Of a DNA stretch of 64,000 nt, positions 17,660 to 26,436 are shown piece by piece. Source of the stretch: Bacteroidales bacterium M7 (lineage in GTDB: Bacteria > Bacteroidota > Bacteroidia > Bacteroidales > Muribaculaceae). The stretch is from the NCBI GenBank assembly GCA_001689515.1, contig LUJR01000047.1, positions 30,274 through 94,273 on the forward strand, read 5' to 3'. Each line of letters opens with the position of its first letter. Position 1 is the first letter of the stretch. Both the position numbers and the translations under genes were made by a program. The notes under the pieces are model-generated. The model searched no databases. It was not told where the DNA came from and was given only the letters and a program-made list of their open reading frames with translations.

Positions 17660-18861
17660 AACATCCCTCCATATATCTTGCGATGGCATGCGCGGCACTT
17701 ACGGCATGCAACAGTGCCGACAATCCGCCCATGGTGAGTCTTGGCATAGATGACACTTACTATATAGCGCGCATGCAGAAGCTGCTGCTGTCACCGGCTC
17801 TCACGGGCGACAAATACTCGTGGAAAGTCAATGGCAAGGAGGTCTCTACCGACCGCGATTACATCTTCATGGAGCAGAAAGAAGGTCTCTATGAGGTCAG
17901 TTTCGACATCATAGACTCTTCATCTCCTTTCCACCACGATTTCACCGTCACAGTGATGCGCGAGGAGATAGAATATTCGCCCTACATAGCCAAGGTGTTC
18001 GAATACTGCCCTGCGCCGGGACAGTTTGTCAACGAGATGCCCCGCTATGAGGAGGGCGATACCTATGCCGATATGCTTAAGAAAGTGGAGGAATCTCTCT
18101 CGGGGACAAATGACGTGATGGTGTCGCTCGGCGCTTACGGTGGATATGTGACATTCGCCTTTGACCACACGGTGGTCAATGTGCCAGGCGAGCGCGACCT
18201 GCGCATCTGGGGCAACAGTTTCTACGAACTGACCGACCACGACCGCCGTGGAGGTTCTGCCGAGCCGGGCATAGTCATGGTCAGCTACGACCGCAACTGC
18301 AACGGTCAGCCCGACGACCCCTGGTATGAGCTTGCCGGGAGCGACTACGCCAATCCGCTGACGCGCCACCGCTACTCCATCACCTACTCGCGCCCCGACG
18401 GGTCTAAGCAGCCGGAGCCTGACGGGAGCGGCTATCTTAGCGACACCACCTACATCCCGTGGACCGACAGCGACGGACGCACGGGCTATGTGGCGCGTAA
18501 CATATTCCACACTCAGGAGTATTGGCCAAGATGGGTCGGCAGTGACCGCCTCCACTTCACAGGCACCTGCCTGCCGCCCAACGGCGTGGACCGCAGCGGC
18601 GACGGCAGCTACTTCATACTCTACTGTTTCGACTGGGGATATGCCGACAACCACCCCAATGAGCAGCGCGACCTCAACACCTTCGACATCTCTTGGGCGG
18701 TAGACGCTTTCGGCAACCGCGTAGACCTCCCCGGTGCAGACTTCATCCGCGTCTACACTGCCGAAAACCAGTATTGCGGCTGGCTCGGCGAGACATCCAC
18801 CGAGATCTGCCGCGCCCAGGACCTCCACATCGCCGACGACATACCATCAATCACATTATAA
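17656..18861 (+). CDS. Cell-surface lipoprotein of B12 locus (PKD-like plus large C-terminal domain)
   Basis: A 401-aa lipoprotein with lipobox ALTAC (Cys18). The start ATG at 17656 overlaps the preceding stop (ATGA). Residues about 30-105 are a PKD/Ig-like strand domain (YSWKVNGKEVSTDRDYIFMEQKEG). The rest contains PGQFVNEMPRYEEGD, MVSLGAYGGYVTFAFDH and SYDRNCNGQPDDPWYELAGS, the last being Asp-rich and possibly calcium-binding. Proteins of this type are common in Bacteroidota B12 loci, where they are annotated only as cell-surface proteins. Position in a riboswitch operon suggests a part in corrinoid capture. The precise role is unknown. Confidence 0.75.
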   Translation: MKHPSIYLAMACAALTACNSADNPPMVSLGIDDTYYIARMQKLLLSPALTGDKYSWKVNGKEVSTDRDYIFMEQKEGLYEVSFDIIDSSSPFHHDFTVTVMREEIEYSPYIAKVFEYCPAPGQFVNEMPRYEEGDTYADMLKKVEESLSGTNDVMVSLGAYGGYVTFAFDHTVVNVPGERDLRIWGNSFYELTDHDRRGGSAEPGIVMVSYDRNCNGQPDDPWYELAGSDYANPLTRHRYSITYSRPDGSKQPEPDGSGYLSDTTYIPWTDSDGRTGYVARNIFHTQEYWPRWVGSDRLHFTGTCLPPNGVDRSGDGSYFILYCFDWGYADNHPNEQRDLNTFDISWAVDAFGNRVDLPGADFIRVYTAENQYCGWLGETSTEICRAQDLHIADDIPSITL

Positions 18862-18868
18862 TAAGATT

Positions 18869-19903
18869 ATGAAGAAACGATTACTTAAGACACTATTTAT
18901 CGTCAGCGTGCCGGCGGTGCCGCTTGTGGTCTGTGCCGAGGTGCTTGACTTCTCCAAGATTGTCCACTGGACGGGTGAGGGGGATCAGGAGGCGGCTCTC
19001 ATCGTGCAGTTTGATGAGCCAGAGGCTACCGACCCTGGAGCCATAGTGTGGGGCTACCGCTGGCATAGCGGCGAGGACCGCACATCCGACGAGATGATGC
19101 GTGAGATAGCCTGCGATGCCTCTGATCTGGTCATCTTCGTGCAGTATACCGGCGGCATGGGTTACACTCTCGACGGCATCGGCTATTCGCCCGACATCAA
19201 TGCCACGCTTGACGGCATATGGTTTGACTACGACTCGGCTGTGGAGGACGGCAACATCTCGTTTGGCTACATATTCCCCAACACAGGCATGGGTCAGACC
19301 AGCGCACCCGGCGGCGCGGCGCGTGACCTGTCATATGACGCTATCGCTGAGGCTGCCGATACCCATGTGATCAAGCATCCGCTCAACCAGCGGGAATACG
19401 GCTATCCCGCCTATGACTATGACCACTGGAAACTTGACCGCAGCCGCATAGGTGTGCCCTCGGTGGCAGAGCGGTCGTATTGGCGCGCCGGCTGGTACTG
19501 GGGCTACTGGAGCTTCTGGATTGGCGACCGCGGCGCGGACATTGACGACCTGAGCTACTCGGGCATGGGCATGTCGAGCGTGAAAATATATGACGGTCAG
19601 ATCAGCGGATGGAAATACCAGCCCCTTGGCGGTACTCCCATCGTGCCCGGCGAAGAACCTGACGGCACTACCGGAGCATCGACCCGTTGGGGTAAAATCG
19701 CCTACAACCACGAGTTCATTGCCTCAGAGGCGCAAGATACCTACAGCGATGCTACTTCAGTCGGCAATGCCGACGTGTACACACTCGGCGGTGTCAAGGT
19801 AGGCACCATCGCCGCCGATACTGACCTGCACTCCCTGCGCCTCGCCCCGGGAGTGTATGTCATCCGCCGCGGAAACAAAGCGTCCAAACTGCTGATCCGA
19901 TAA
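18869..19903 (+). CDS. Secreted protein of B12 locus, candidate corrinoid binder
   Basis: A 344-aa protein with a signal peptide (MKKRLLKTLFIVSVPAVPLVVCA). I chose ATG at 18869, 7 nt after the previous stop. The core (GEGDQEAALIVQFDEP..AIVWGYRWHSGE..MMREIA) matches in pattern the N-terminal domain of the next protein (GEGADHATLTVTWGDG..), so the two share a domain. The region around residue 215 is Trp/Tyr-rich (YWRAGWYWGYWSFWIGDRG). The C-terminus (VYTLGGVKVGTI..PGVYVIRRGNKASKLLIR) looks like a type IX sorting domain. By context it could be related to the BtuH class of B12-binding surface proteins, but I cannot establish that from sequence alone. Confidence 0.7.
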   Translation: MKKRLLKTLFIVSVPAVPLVVCAEVLDFSKIVHWTGEGDQEAALIVQFDEPEATDPGAIVWGYRWHSGEDRTSDEMMREIACDASDLVIFVQYTGGMGYTLDGIGYSPDINATLDGIWFDYDSAVEDGNISFGYIFPNTGMGQTSAPGGAARDLSYDAIAEAADTHVIKHPLNQREYGYPAYDYDHWKLDRSRIGVPSVAERSYWRAGWYWGYWSFWIGDRGADIDDLSYSGMGMSSVKIYDGQISGWKYQPLGGTPIVPGEEPDGTTGASTRWGKIAYNHEFIASEAQDTYSDATSVGNADVYTLGGVKVGTIAADTDLHSLRLAPGVYVIRRGNKASKLLIR

Positions 19904-19906
19904 TCT

Positions 19907-19985
19907 GTAGGGACATGCCGTGGCATGTCCGCATCCCCTGTGGATAACCCTGATAGTGAGCGGACATGCCACGGCATGTCCCTAC
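19907..19985. repeat. REP-A inverted pair inside the B12 operon
   Basis: Cores at 19911-19930 and 19962-19981, GTAG feet outward, 31-nt spacer. The spacer shares GTGGATnACCCTGA with the copy at 22842-22921. It lies 4 nt after a stop codon and within an otherwise tight operon. Confidence 0.92.
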
Positions 19986-20008
19986 AACTAAACACCCAAT
20001 CAAAAATC

Positions 20009-22834
20009 ATGCATATGAAAAAACAGTTACTTACACTTTGCGCGGCTGCCGGGGCTCTGGTGGCGAGCGCGACTGATGCACCTGCCGAGTACAAGAACGT
20101 GCTCGGCGAGGGTGCAGACCATGCCACGCTGACTGTGACATGGGGAGATGGTCACAGTATAGACAACTTGGCGAGCGCAGTGCGCTTTGACGGCACAGCC
20201 ACCGTAGCCACCGTAATCGCAGAGGCTATAAAGGCTGACCCTCGTTTTTATGCCCTTGCGGACACCGATGGCTCTTATGTGGCTTTCGGGTTCGACACCG
20301 ACGGTGACAACTCAGCCGCGGTAAAGGTCGGTACGGAAACCCTCCCTATGACTGACGGCGTAGCCCAGTCAGATGTCACTACAGGACTTACAGGAATCAA
20401 AGGCTCGTCAGACTACGACCACTGGTGTGTCATCAATGGAGACAGCAACTGGGCTGTCTATGTCAACGGTGCGGAAGCTGCCATGACCGATGAGGTCAGC
20501 GACGGAGCCGCCATACGCCTGGTCTACGGCAATGCCGAGGAGGGCGAGAAATTCTACCTGCGCCCCGCCACCCAGCGAGGCGCGTGGATGATGCCCTCCA
20601 TCACATTTGACACCGCCAACGGCAAGCAGCAGTATTTCCCTTTCATCGCCAATGTCATCAATCGTGATGACCTCTACAGCAGTTATATCAACTTCGATGT
20701 CACTGACAGGGATGGCAACAAGGTGACTACGATGAGCACTTATGCCAACTACCGCAATGCAAAGGACGGCACTAACATGTCGGTGCGTCTGACCGCCAAT
20801 GCTCAGGGCGATGTTGTCATCACACCATATGTGCAGACCAGAGCATATAAAAATGAGATACATTATCCCGGCGACATCCCATCGGAGATATCCATGGTAG
20901 TAGCCCACCCTGTCACAGGAATCGCTATGAAAGATTGGCCTGCTGCCGAGGGCGAAACTGCCAATATCACTCTCTATGATGTAATCAACTTCCGCGCATC
21001 GGCCCTGCCTGAAGATGCTGACTTCGGCACGGTGGTCTATAGCATCGACGACCCTGACGCTGCCGAAATCTATGCCCAGTCACGTTATGACTTTGACATG
21101 TTCATCTCCCATAAACAGGGCGATTTTGTCATGACCGCAAGTGTACCTGGTACTGACATCAAGCAGGAATACAGGATACATGTCTCTGACCGCGACCGCA
21201 CCAAGCCTGACAACTACACCGACGGTACGTTTTGGCTAAGCGAGGAGTGGTTCGGGCACACCAACGGCTCGATCAACTATATCAAGCCTGACTACTCATA
21301 CATACTCCGCGCCTACGAGCAGGTGAATCCCACCGAAGGATTCGGCGCGACATCGCAGTTCGGCATGATCTATGCCGGCAAGCTGTTTATCACTTCCAAG
21401 CAGCAGAAAGACGGCGGCGATCCGCGTCCCGGTGGCGGCAGATTGGTTGTGGCAGACGCCTACACGCTTGAAAAACTCGCTTCGTTTGACTTCCTTGGAG
21501 GTACGAAGGACAAGACCACGGCTGATGGGCGAGGCATGGTAGGTGTCAATCCTCACAAGGTCTACGTAGGGTCAAATTCACGTATCGGAGTGCTCAATCT
21601 TGACGATTTGAGTTATGACCCCGAAGGCATTAGCGGTATGCCCACTGACGGCTCGACTTACTCCAAGCAGTACGGTGATATGGTATGTGACGGACGGTAT
21701 GTATATGCTGCCCGCCAGAGTACCGGACTTGTGGTCATCGACACCGAGAAAGACGAGTTTGTCAAGATTATCCCCAACACTACCATTCAGGGCGTGACGC
21801 GCACCGCCGACGGGCGCGTATGGATGGTTGACAATTCAAGGAATGTATCTACCATCTACAGCATCGATTCCGAGACACTTGAAGTGGCTGAGCAATACCG
21901 GCTGCCGAGCGGGGTGAGCTGCTCGTGGGGCTCGTGGCGGTCTACAAAATTTGTCGCAGCCAAGCGCAGCAACAAACTCATCTGGAGCAACAATTACGTG
22001 TGGGACATGGACGCAGATGCCACCCCGGAGAATGTCATCCCGGTGCTGACAAGCAGCGATGATCGCTGGCCCGCGACCCTCAAAGGCACCAAGCAGGGCG
22101 TATATGGTTCGGTAGCTTACGATGACCGCAGCGAGCAGATCCTATGGAGCGGCAATCAGGGCTATGGCACAGACGGACGTTTCACCTGGTACAACTTCAC
22201 CGATGCCCACAACGGCGACACACGCACCGTGCGTCTGCTCCCCGACTACTACTTCTTCCCCGCCATACCCATCGTGCCTGACAAGCACCTGCCCGCCCTG
22301 GTCAACCCTGACATGCGCGTGGAGATGACTGTGGATGCCGAGGAGCCTGTGGAGGTGGACCTGCATGAGGCAATTGACGATATGGACGGAGCCAACAAGT
22401 TTATCCGTTTCTCCCTCGTCAACGAGGCTCAGGCTGCTGCTGATGAGGATAGCTCCGAGCCAGTCGCTGCCGAGATCAAGGACGGCAAACTGCTGCTGAC
22501 CCCGCAGAAGATAGGCGACACCACTGTGAAGCTGACTGCCGAGAGCAACGGTCGTGAGGCTCTGATTTCGATACCGGTATATGTGGCTGATAAGGGTTCG
22601 TCAATCGGCGACACTGCCATCGACATGGACGGCAAGATGTTTGACCTCCAGGGCAATGTGTTGACCCTCAGCGGCTACGAGGGTGTGACTGTGGGCATCT
22701 ACGACATCAACGGTCGTCAGATGATCCGCTTCACCCCCGACAGCAGCTACTTCAGCATAGCCCTTGACCTCGCCAAGGGCGTCTACGCCATGGGCGCCGA
22801 CGGCGGCCACCGCTTCAAGTTCATGGTGAAGTAA
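20009..22834 (+). CDS. Large secreted DUF5074-type beta-propeller protein of B12 locus
   Basis: About 941 aa, starting at ATG 20009 or 20015 (M-H-M-K-K), with a signal peptide ending near ALVASA. Residues about 25-190 are the same domain as in the preceding protein. The next region carries strand-rich Ig-like segments. Residues about 400-770 form a beta-propeller (FWLSEEWFGHTNGSINYIKPD; GKLFITSKQQKD; VYVGSNSRIGVLNLDD; VDNSRNVSTIYSID) related to the 494-aa protein that follows. The last 70 residues (MFDLQGNVLTLSGYEG..GVYAMGADGGHRFKFMVK) resemble a type IX sorting domain. It is bounded by REP-A pairs but stays in the operon by strand and spacing. A role in extracellular corrinoid capture is inferred. 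Confidence 0.75.
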   Translation: MHMKKQLLTLCAAAGALVASATDAPAEYKNVLGEGADHATLTVTWGDGHSIDNLASAVRFDGTATVATVIAEAIKADPRFYALADTDGSYVAFGFDTDGDNSAAVKVGTETLPMTDGVAQSDVTTGLTGIKGSSDYDHWCVINGDSNWAVYVNGAEAAMTDEVSDGAAIRLVYGNAEEGEKFYLRPATQRGAWMMPSITFDTANGKQQYFPFIANVINRDDLYSSYINFDVTDRDGNKVTTMSTYANYRNAKDGTNMSVRLTANAQGDVVITPYVQTRAYKNEIHYPGDIPSEISMVVAHPVTGIAMKDWPAAEGETANITLYDVINFRASALPEDADFGTVVYSIDDPDAAEIYAQSRYDFDMFISHKQGDFVMTASVPGTDIKQEYRIHVSDRDRTKPDNYTDGTFWLSEEWFGHTNGSINYIKPDYSYILRAYEQVNPTEGFGATSQFGMIYAGKLFITSKQQKDGGDPRPGGGRLVVADAYTLEKLASFDFLGGTKDKTTADGRGMVGVNPHKVYVGSNSRIGVLNLDDLSYDPEGISGMPTDGSTYSKQYGDMVCDGRYVYAARQSTGLVVIDTEKDEFVKIIPNTTIQGVTRTADGRVWMVDNSRNVSTIYSIDSETLEVAEQYRLPSGVSCSWGSWRSTKFVAAKRSNKLIWSNNYVWDMDADATPENVIPVLTSSDDRWPATLKGTKQGVYGSVAYDDRSEQILWSGNQGYGTDGRFTWYNFTDAHNGDTRTVRLLPDYYFFPAIPIVPDKHLPALVNPDMRVEMTVDAEEPVEVDLHEAIDDMDGANKFIRFSLVNEAQAAADEDSSEPVAAEIKDGKLLLTPQKIGDTTVKLTAESNGREALISIPVYVADKGSSIGDTAIDMDGKMFDLQGNVLTLSGYEGVTVGIYDINGRQMIRFTPDSSYFSIALDLAKGVYAMGADGGHRFKFMVK

Positions 22835-22841
22835 CAAACCT

Positions 22842-22921
22842 GTAGGGACATGCCGTGGCATGTCCGCATTCCCACGTGGATGACCCTGAATATGGGCGGA
22901 CATGCCATGGCATGTCCCTAC
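22842..22921. repeat. REP-A inverted pair inside the B12 operon
   Basis: Cores at 22846-22865 and 22898-22917, GTAG feet outward. The second core has CCATGG at its centre. It fills nearly all of the 101-nt gap between two operon genes. Confidence 0.92.
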
Positions 22922-22935
22922 AAATTAGAATCTCA

Positions 22936-24420
22936 ATGAAAAAAATATTTACAAAACTTACACTTGTAGTCTCCATCACGGCAGCGGCACCTATGGCGGT
23001 CGCTGCCGCTGATGTTGATTACTCGAAGGGCGTGTTGATAGTCAACGAGGACTGGTATGGCCACAACAATAGCACCGTCAACCACCTTGACCCCGACAAT
23101 GCCGACGGCACTTACTGGACCTACCGCGCCATCCAGAAGGAGAATCCCGGCATGCAGCTCGGATGTACCAACCAGTATGGCGCATACTGGCATGACCGCC
23201 TGTATCTGATAGCCAAGCAGGACAAGGACCCCGGGGCTTCGGTGCAGGGAGGCCGCATCACCGTTGCCGATGCACGGACGCTCAAAATCATCAAGCAGCT
23301 TCCGCAGATTGACCCAAGCGGAGCGCAGTGTGACGGCAGAGGGTTCCTTGGAGTGACCCCCGACAAGGGGTATATCTCCACGAGCAACGGCGTGTGGATA
23401 TTTGACCTTAACACTCTGACCGTCACCGGGCAGGTCAAGGGTTCGGAGAATCCCGATGGTGCCGGCAGCGGAGGGAATCAGAATGTGGGCGGTTCGCTCT
23501 ACCACGGCCAGTGCGGCACGATGGTCAGTGCAGCCGGGAAGGTATTCGTGGCGCACCAGTCAGCCGGTCTTCTTGTGGTTGACCCAGCGAAAGATGAGGT
23601 CATCGAGACCGTCGGCATGGATATTGTCGCCGAGAAAGCCGGCATAGGGTCGGTGGTCAAGTCAAAGGACGGCATGCTGTGGCTCTCGGTGGCGAAGACC
23701 ACTGACGGTCGCGGAGCCGCGCTGCCTTATCTTGTGAAAGTGGACCCTGTGACGCTCTCGACTGATGTCATCAGCGTCAGCGACCTCGGTGCGATATACG
23801 GACCTGCCAACTCGTGGTATGCGTGGACTCCTGACGGTTTCTTCGCCTCCGCGCAGCACAATGTCATCTACTGGACAGGCGGTCAGAACTCGTGGTTTTC
23901 GGGTACTAACCTGTTTCGCTACGACATTGACAGCAACAAGATCACGCATATAATCGACCTGACAGCCGAAGGCCTCAACTGGAAGATATACGGATGCTCC
24001 GTGCGCATCCACCCCGTGACCGATGAGATATACCTGTCGGTCTACCACAACTTCAACGACAACACCTATGTGACGCGCCGCTACACCTCCGACGGCAAGT
24101 TGCTCCGCGAATATCCCATGATAGCCCGGTACTGGTTTCCCTCGCTGCCCGTCTTCCCCGAGGCTCCCGAGGCGTTGGCTCTGGCAGATGTCAGCTATGA
24201 CGCACCCTCCGGGACCATCCGCTACGCTGACGGCAACCTCTATCTGACGGGTATCAAAGGCGGCATGGTGCGTGTCTATGACATGGCAGGCAGCCGAGTG
24301 GAGGAGATAGCCGTCAACCCTCAGGGCGGCGGCATATATCCCCTCACATTGCCCCAAGGGATGTATGTAGTGACCGACGGCTTCCAATCAGTCAAAATAT
24401 TCGCTAACTTTGCACACTGA
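22936..24420 (+). CDS. Secreted DUF5074-type beta-propeller protein of B12 locus
   Basis: A 494-aa protein starting at ATG 22936, which opens on the signal peptide MKKIFTKLTLVVSITAAAPMAVA. The propeller spans residues about 30-410 (VNEDWYGHNNSTVNHLDPD; LYLIAKQDKD; GRITVADARTLKIIKQLP; VFVAHQSAGLLVVDPAKDEV). It is clearly homologous to the propeller half of the 20009-22834 protein. The final 70 residues look like a type IX sorting domain (LYLTGIKGGMVRVYDMAGSRVEEI). The spacing of 6 nt to the TonB-receptor gene indicates co-transcription. It is a likely accessory corrinoid-binding surface protein; its ligand is not proven. Confidence 0.8.
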   Translation: MKKIFTKLTLVVSITAAAPMAVAAADVDYSKGVLIVNEDWYGHNNSTVNHLDPDNADGTYWTYRAIQKENPGMQLGCTNQYGAYWHDRLYLIAKQDKDPGASVQGGRITVADARTLKIIKQLPQIDPSGAQCDGRGFLGVTPDKGYISTSNGVWIFDLNTLTVTGQVKGSENPDGAGSGGNQNVGGSLYHGQCGTMVSAAGKVFVAHQSAGLLVVDPAKDEVIETVGMDIVAEKAGIGSVVKSKDGMLWLSVAKTTDGRGAALPYLVKVDPVTLSTDVISVSDLGAIYGPANSWYAWTPDGFFASAQHNVIYWTGGQNSWFSGTNLFRYDIDSNKITHIIDLTAEGLNWKIYGCSVRIHPVTDEIYLSVYHNFNDNTYVTRRYTSDGKLLREYPMIARYWFPSLPVFPEAPEALALADVSYDAPSGTIRYADGNLYLTGIKGGMVRVYDMAGSRVEEIAVNPQGGGIYPLTLPQGMYVVTDGFQSVKIFANFAH

Positions 24421-24426
24421 TTTCCT

Positions 24427-26436
24427 ATGACGCGGATACACGCCATAATATCATCAATCACGCTTGCCGCAGTGTCGCTGCCCCCGGTTATGAGGGCTGA
24501 GACTGTGGAGCAGCCTGACACCCTCAGCCTCGGCGAGGTGGAGGTGACTGCCGCCAGGCGCACCAAGGATGTCATACCTGTGCAGGTGCTGTCGGGCGAA
24601 GACCTCGAGAGGCTCAACTCGCAGACCGTAGCTGACGCTCTGCGCTACTTCTCGGGCGTGCAGGTCAAGGACTACGGCGGCGTGGGCGGCATCAAGACCG
24701 TCAATGTGCGCTCCATGGGCACCAACCACACCGGCGTGGTGTATGACGGCGTGGAGCTGGGCAACGCCCAGAACGGCCAGATAGACCTCGGGCAGTTTTC
24801 ACTTGACAACATAGAGGCGATCTCGCTCTACAACGGTCAGAAGAGCGAAATCCTACAGCCGGCGCGCGACTTCGGCACGGCTGCCACGGTGTATATGCGC
24901 ACCCGCACCCCGCGCTTTGCCGAGGGGGAGACATACCATGCCCGCGTCAACATGCGTTTTGGTTCATTTGACCTCATAAACCCGTCGGCACTGATAGAGC
25001 TGCGGCTGGCGCGCACCGTCAACGCTTCGCTCAGCGCGGAGTGGCTCAACTCGAGCGGAAAATACAAGTTCCGCTACAAGCGCGTTACCCCCGCCGGGCA
25101 GCTCGCTTACGATACCACCGCCGTGCGTCAGAACGGAGACATCAACGCCACGCGCATAGAGCTGAATCTCAACGGCTATATCAACATGGGCAAGTGGCAC
25201 TTCAAGGCATACAATTACAACTCCGAGCGCGGCGTGCCCGGGGCTATCGTCAACAATGTGTGGCGGCGCGGCGAGAGGGTGTGGGACACCAACTCGTTTG
25301 TGCAGGGCAGTTTCCAGAAGATGATAGGCAACTTCACCACCCTTGCCAATGCCAAATACGCTTTCTACCGCACCCACTATGTCAACAATGACGACAAGCA
25401 GGTGAAGGTGGATAATCTCTACCGTCAGAAGGAGGCTTACGCCTCCTCAGCCAACGAGTACCAGATCAAGCCGTGGTGGCGCGTGTCGGCGAGCTACGAC
25501 TTCCAGTGGAACGGGCTGGATGCCGACATGTATGATTTCGCACGTCCTGACCGTTTCAGCAACTACCTGTCGGCAGCGACTGCCATAGACTACAAGCGTC
25601 TGCGCTTTCAGGCTTCGGGCATGTACACGTGGATCCATGACCGCATCGAGGGGAGGGAGAGTCCCAAGGACAAGTCGGTGTTCACCCCGGCTGTCTATGC
25701 CTCGTTTAATCCCCTGCGCACACGGGATTTAGCCGTAAGGGCATTTTACAAACGGTCGTTCCGCATGCCCACGTTCAACGACCTTTACTATGCCGACATG
25801 GGCAACTCCAAGCTCGACCCCGAGACAGTCACGCAATACAATGCCGGGCTTCTCTATGATGCCAACCGTGGAGAGAAATTTGTCAGCGAGATCCGCGCAA
25901 GCGTGGATGTGTATTATAACAAGGTGAAAAACAAGATTGTAGCCTATCCCAAGGGGCAGCAGTTTCGCTGGACTATGCTCAATCTCGGACTGGTGGACAT
26001 ACGCGGCGTGGATGCCAACGCCATGGTGACGCTGATGCCCATGCGTGACCTTGCGCTGACCTTCCGTGCGCAATATACCTTCCAGCGCGCCATCGATATC
26101 ACTGACCCCGCGGACAACTACTACCGTGACCAGATACCTTACATCCCGCGCCATTCGGGTTCGGCGGTGTTCAACGGACAGTGGCGGCGATTGGGCGTCA
26201 ATTACAGCTTCATCTACGTGGGCGAGCGTTACAACCAGCAGGAAAACATCCGCTACAACTACACCCAGCCCTGGTACACCAGCGACATCTCCCTCAGTTA
26301 CGACCTCCCTATCAAGGCGGTCAAGCTGCGCGGACTGCTCGAAATCAACAACCTGCTGAGCCAGGACTACGACGTGATACTCAACTATCCGATGCCCAAA
26401 CGCAATTTCCGCGTGACTTTAACAGCCGAGATATGA
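24427..26436 (+). CDS. btuB: TonB-dependent outer-membrane receptor, BtuB-type
   Basis: A 669-aa receptor that would import cobalamin across the outer membrane using TonB energy. The signal peptide ends near VMRA. The TonB box and plug lie at residues about 32-155 (LSLGEVEVTAARRT; VADALRYFSGVQVKDYGGVGG; VNVRSMGTNHTGVVYDGVELGN). The rest is a 22-strand barrel ending LLSQDYDVILNYPMPKRNF. Identification as BtuB rests on the riboswitch, the adjacent BtuG-like gene (4-nt overlap, ATGA) and the absence of SusC-type features. The inner-membrane transporter genes (btuF, btuC, btuD) are not in this window. Confidence 0.85.
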   Translation: MTRIHAIISSITLAAVSLPPVMRAETVEQPDTLSLGEVEVTAARRTKDVIPVQVLSGEDLERLNSQTVADALRYFSGVQVKDYGGVGGIKTVNVRSMGTNHTGVVYDGVELGNAQNGQIDLGQFSLDNIEAISLYNGQKSEILQPARDFGTAATVYMRTRTPRFAEGETYHARVNMRFGSFDLINPSALIELRLARTVNASLSAEWLNSSGKYKFRYKRVTPAGQLAYDTTAVRQNGDINATRIELNLNGYINMGKWHFKAYNYNSERGVPGAIVNNVWRRGERVWDTNSFVQGSFQKMIGNFTTLANAKYAFYRTHYVNNDDKQVKVDNLYRQKEAYASSANEYQIKPWWRVSASYDFQWNGLDADMYDFARPDRFSNYLSAATAIDYKRLRFQASGMYTWIHDRIEGRESPKDKSVFTPAVYASFNPLRTRDLAVRAFYKRSFRMPTFNDLYYADMGNSKLDPETVTQYNAGLLYDANRGEKFVSEIRASVDVYYNKVKNKIVAYPKGQQFRWTMLNLGLVDIRGVDANAMVTLMPMRDLALTFRAQYTFQRAIDITDPADNYYRDQIPYIPRHSGSAVFNGQWRRLGVNYSFIYVGERYNQQENIRYNYTQPWYTSDISLSYDLPIKAVKLRGLLEINNLLSQDYDVILNYPMPKRNFRVTLTAEI

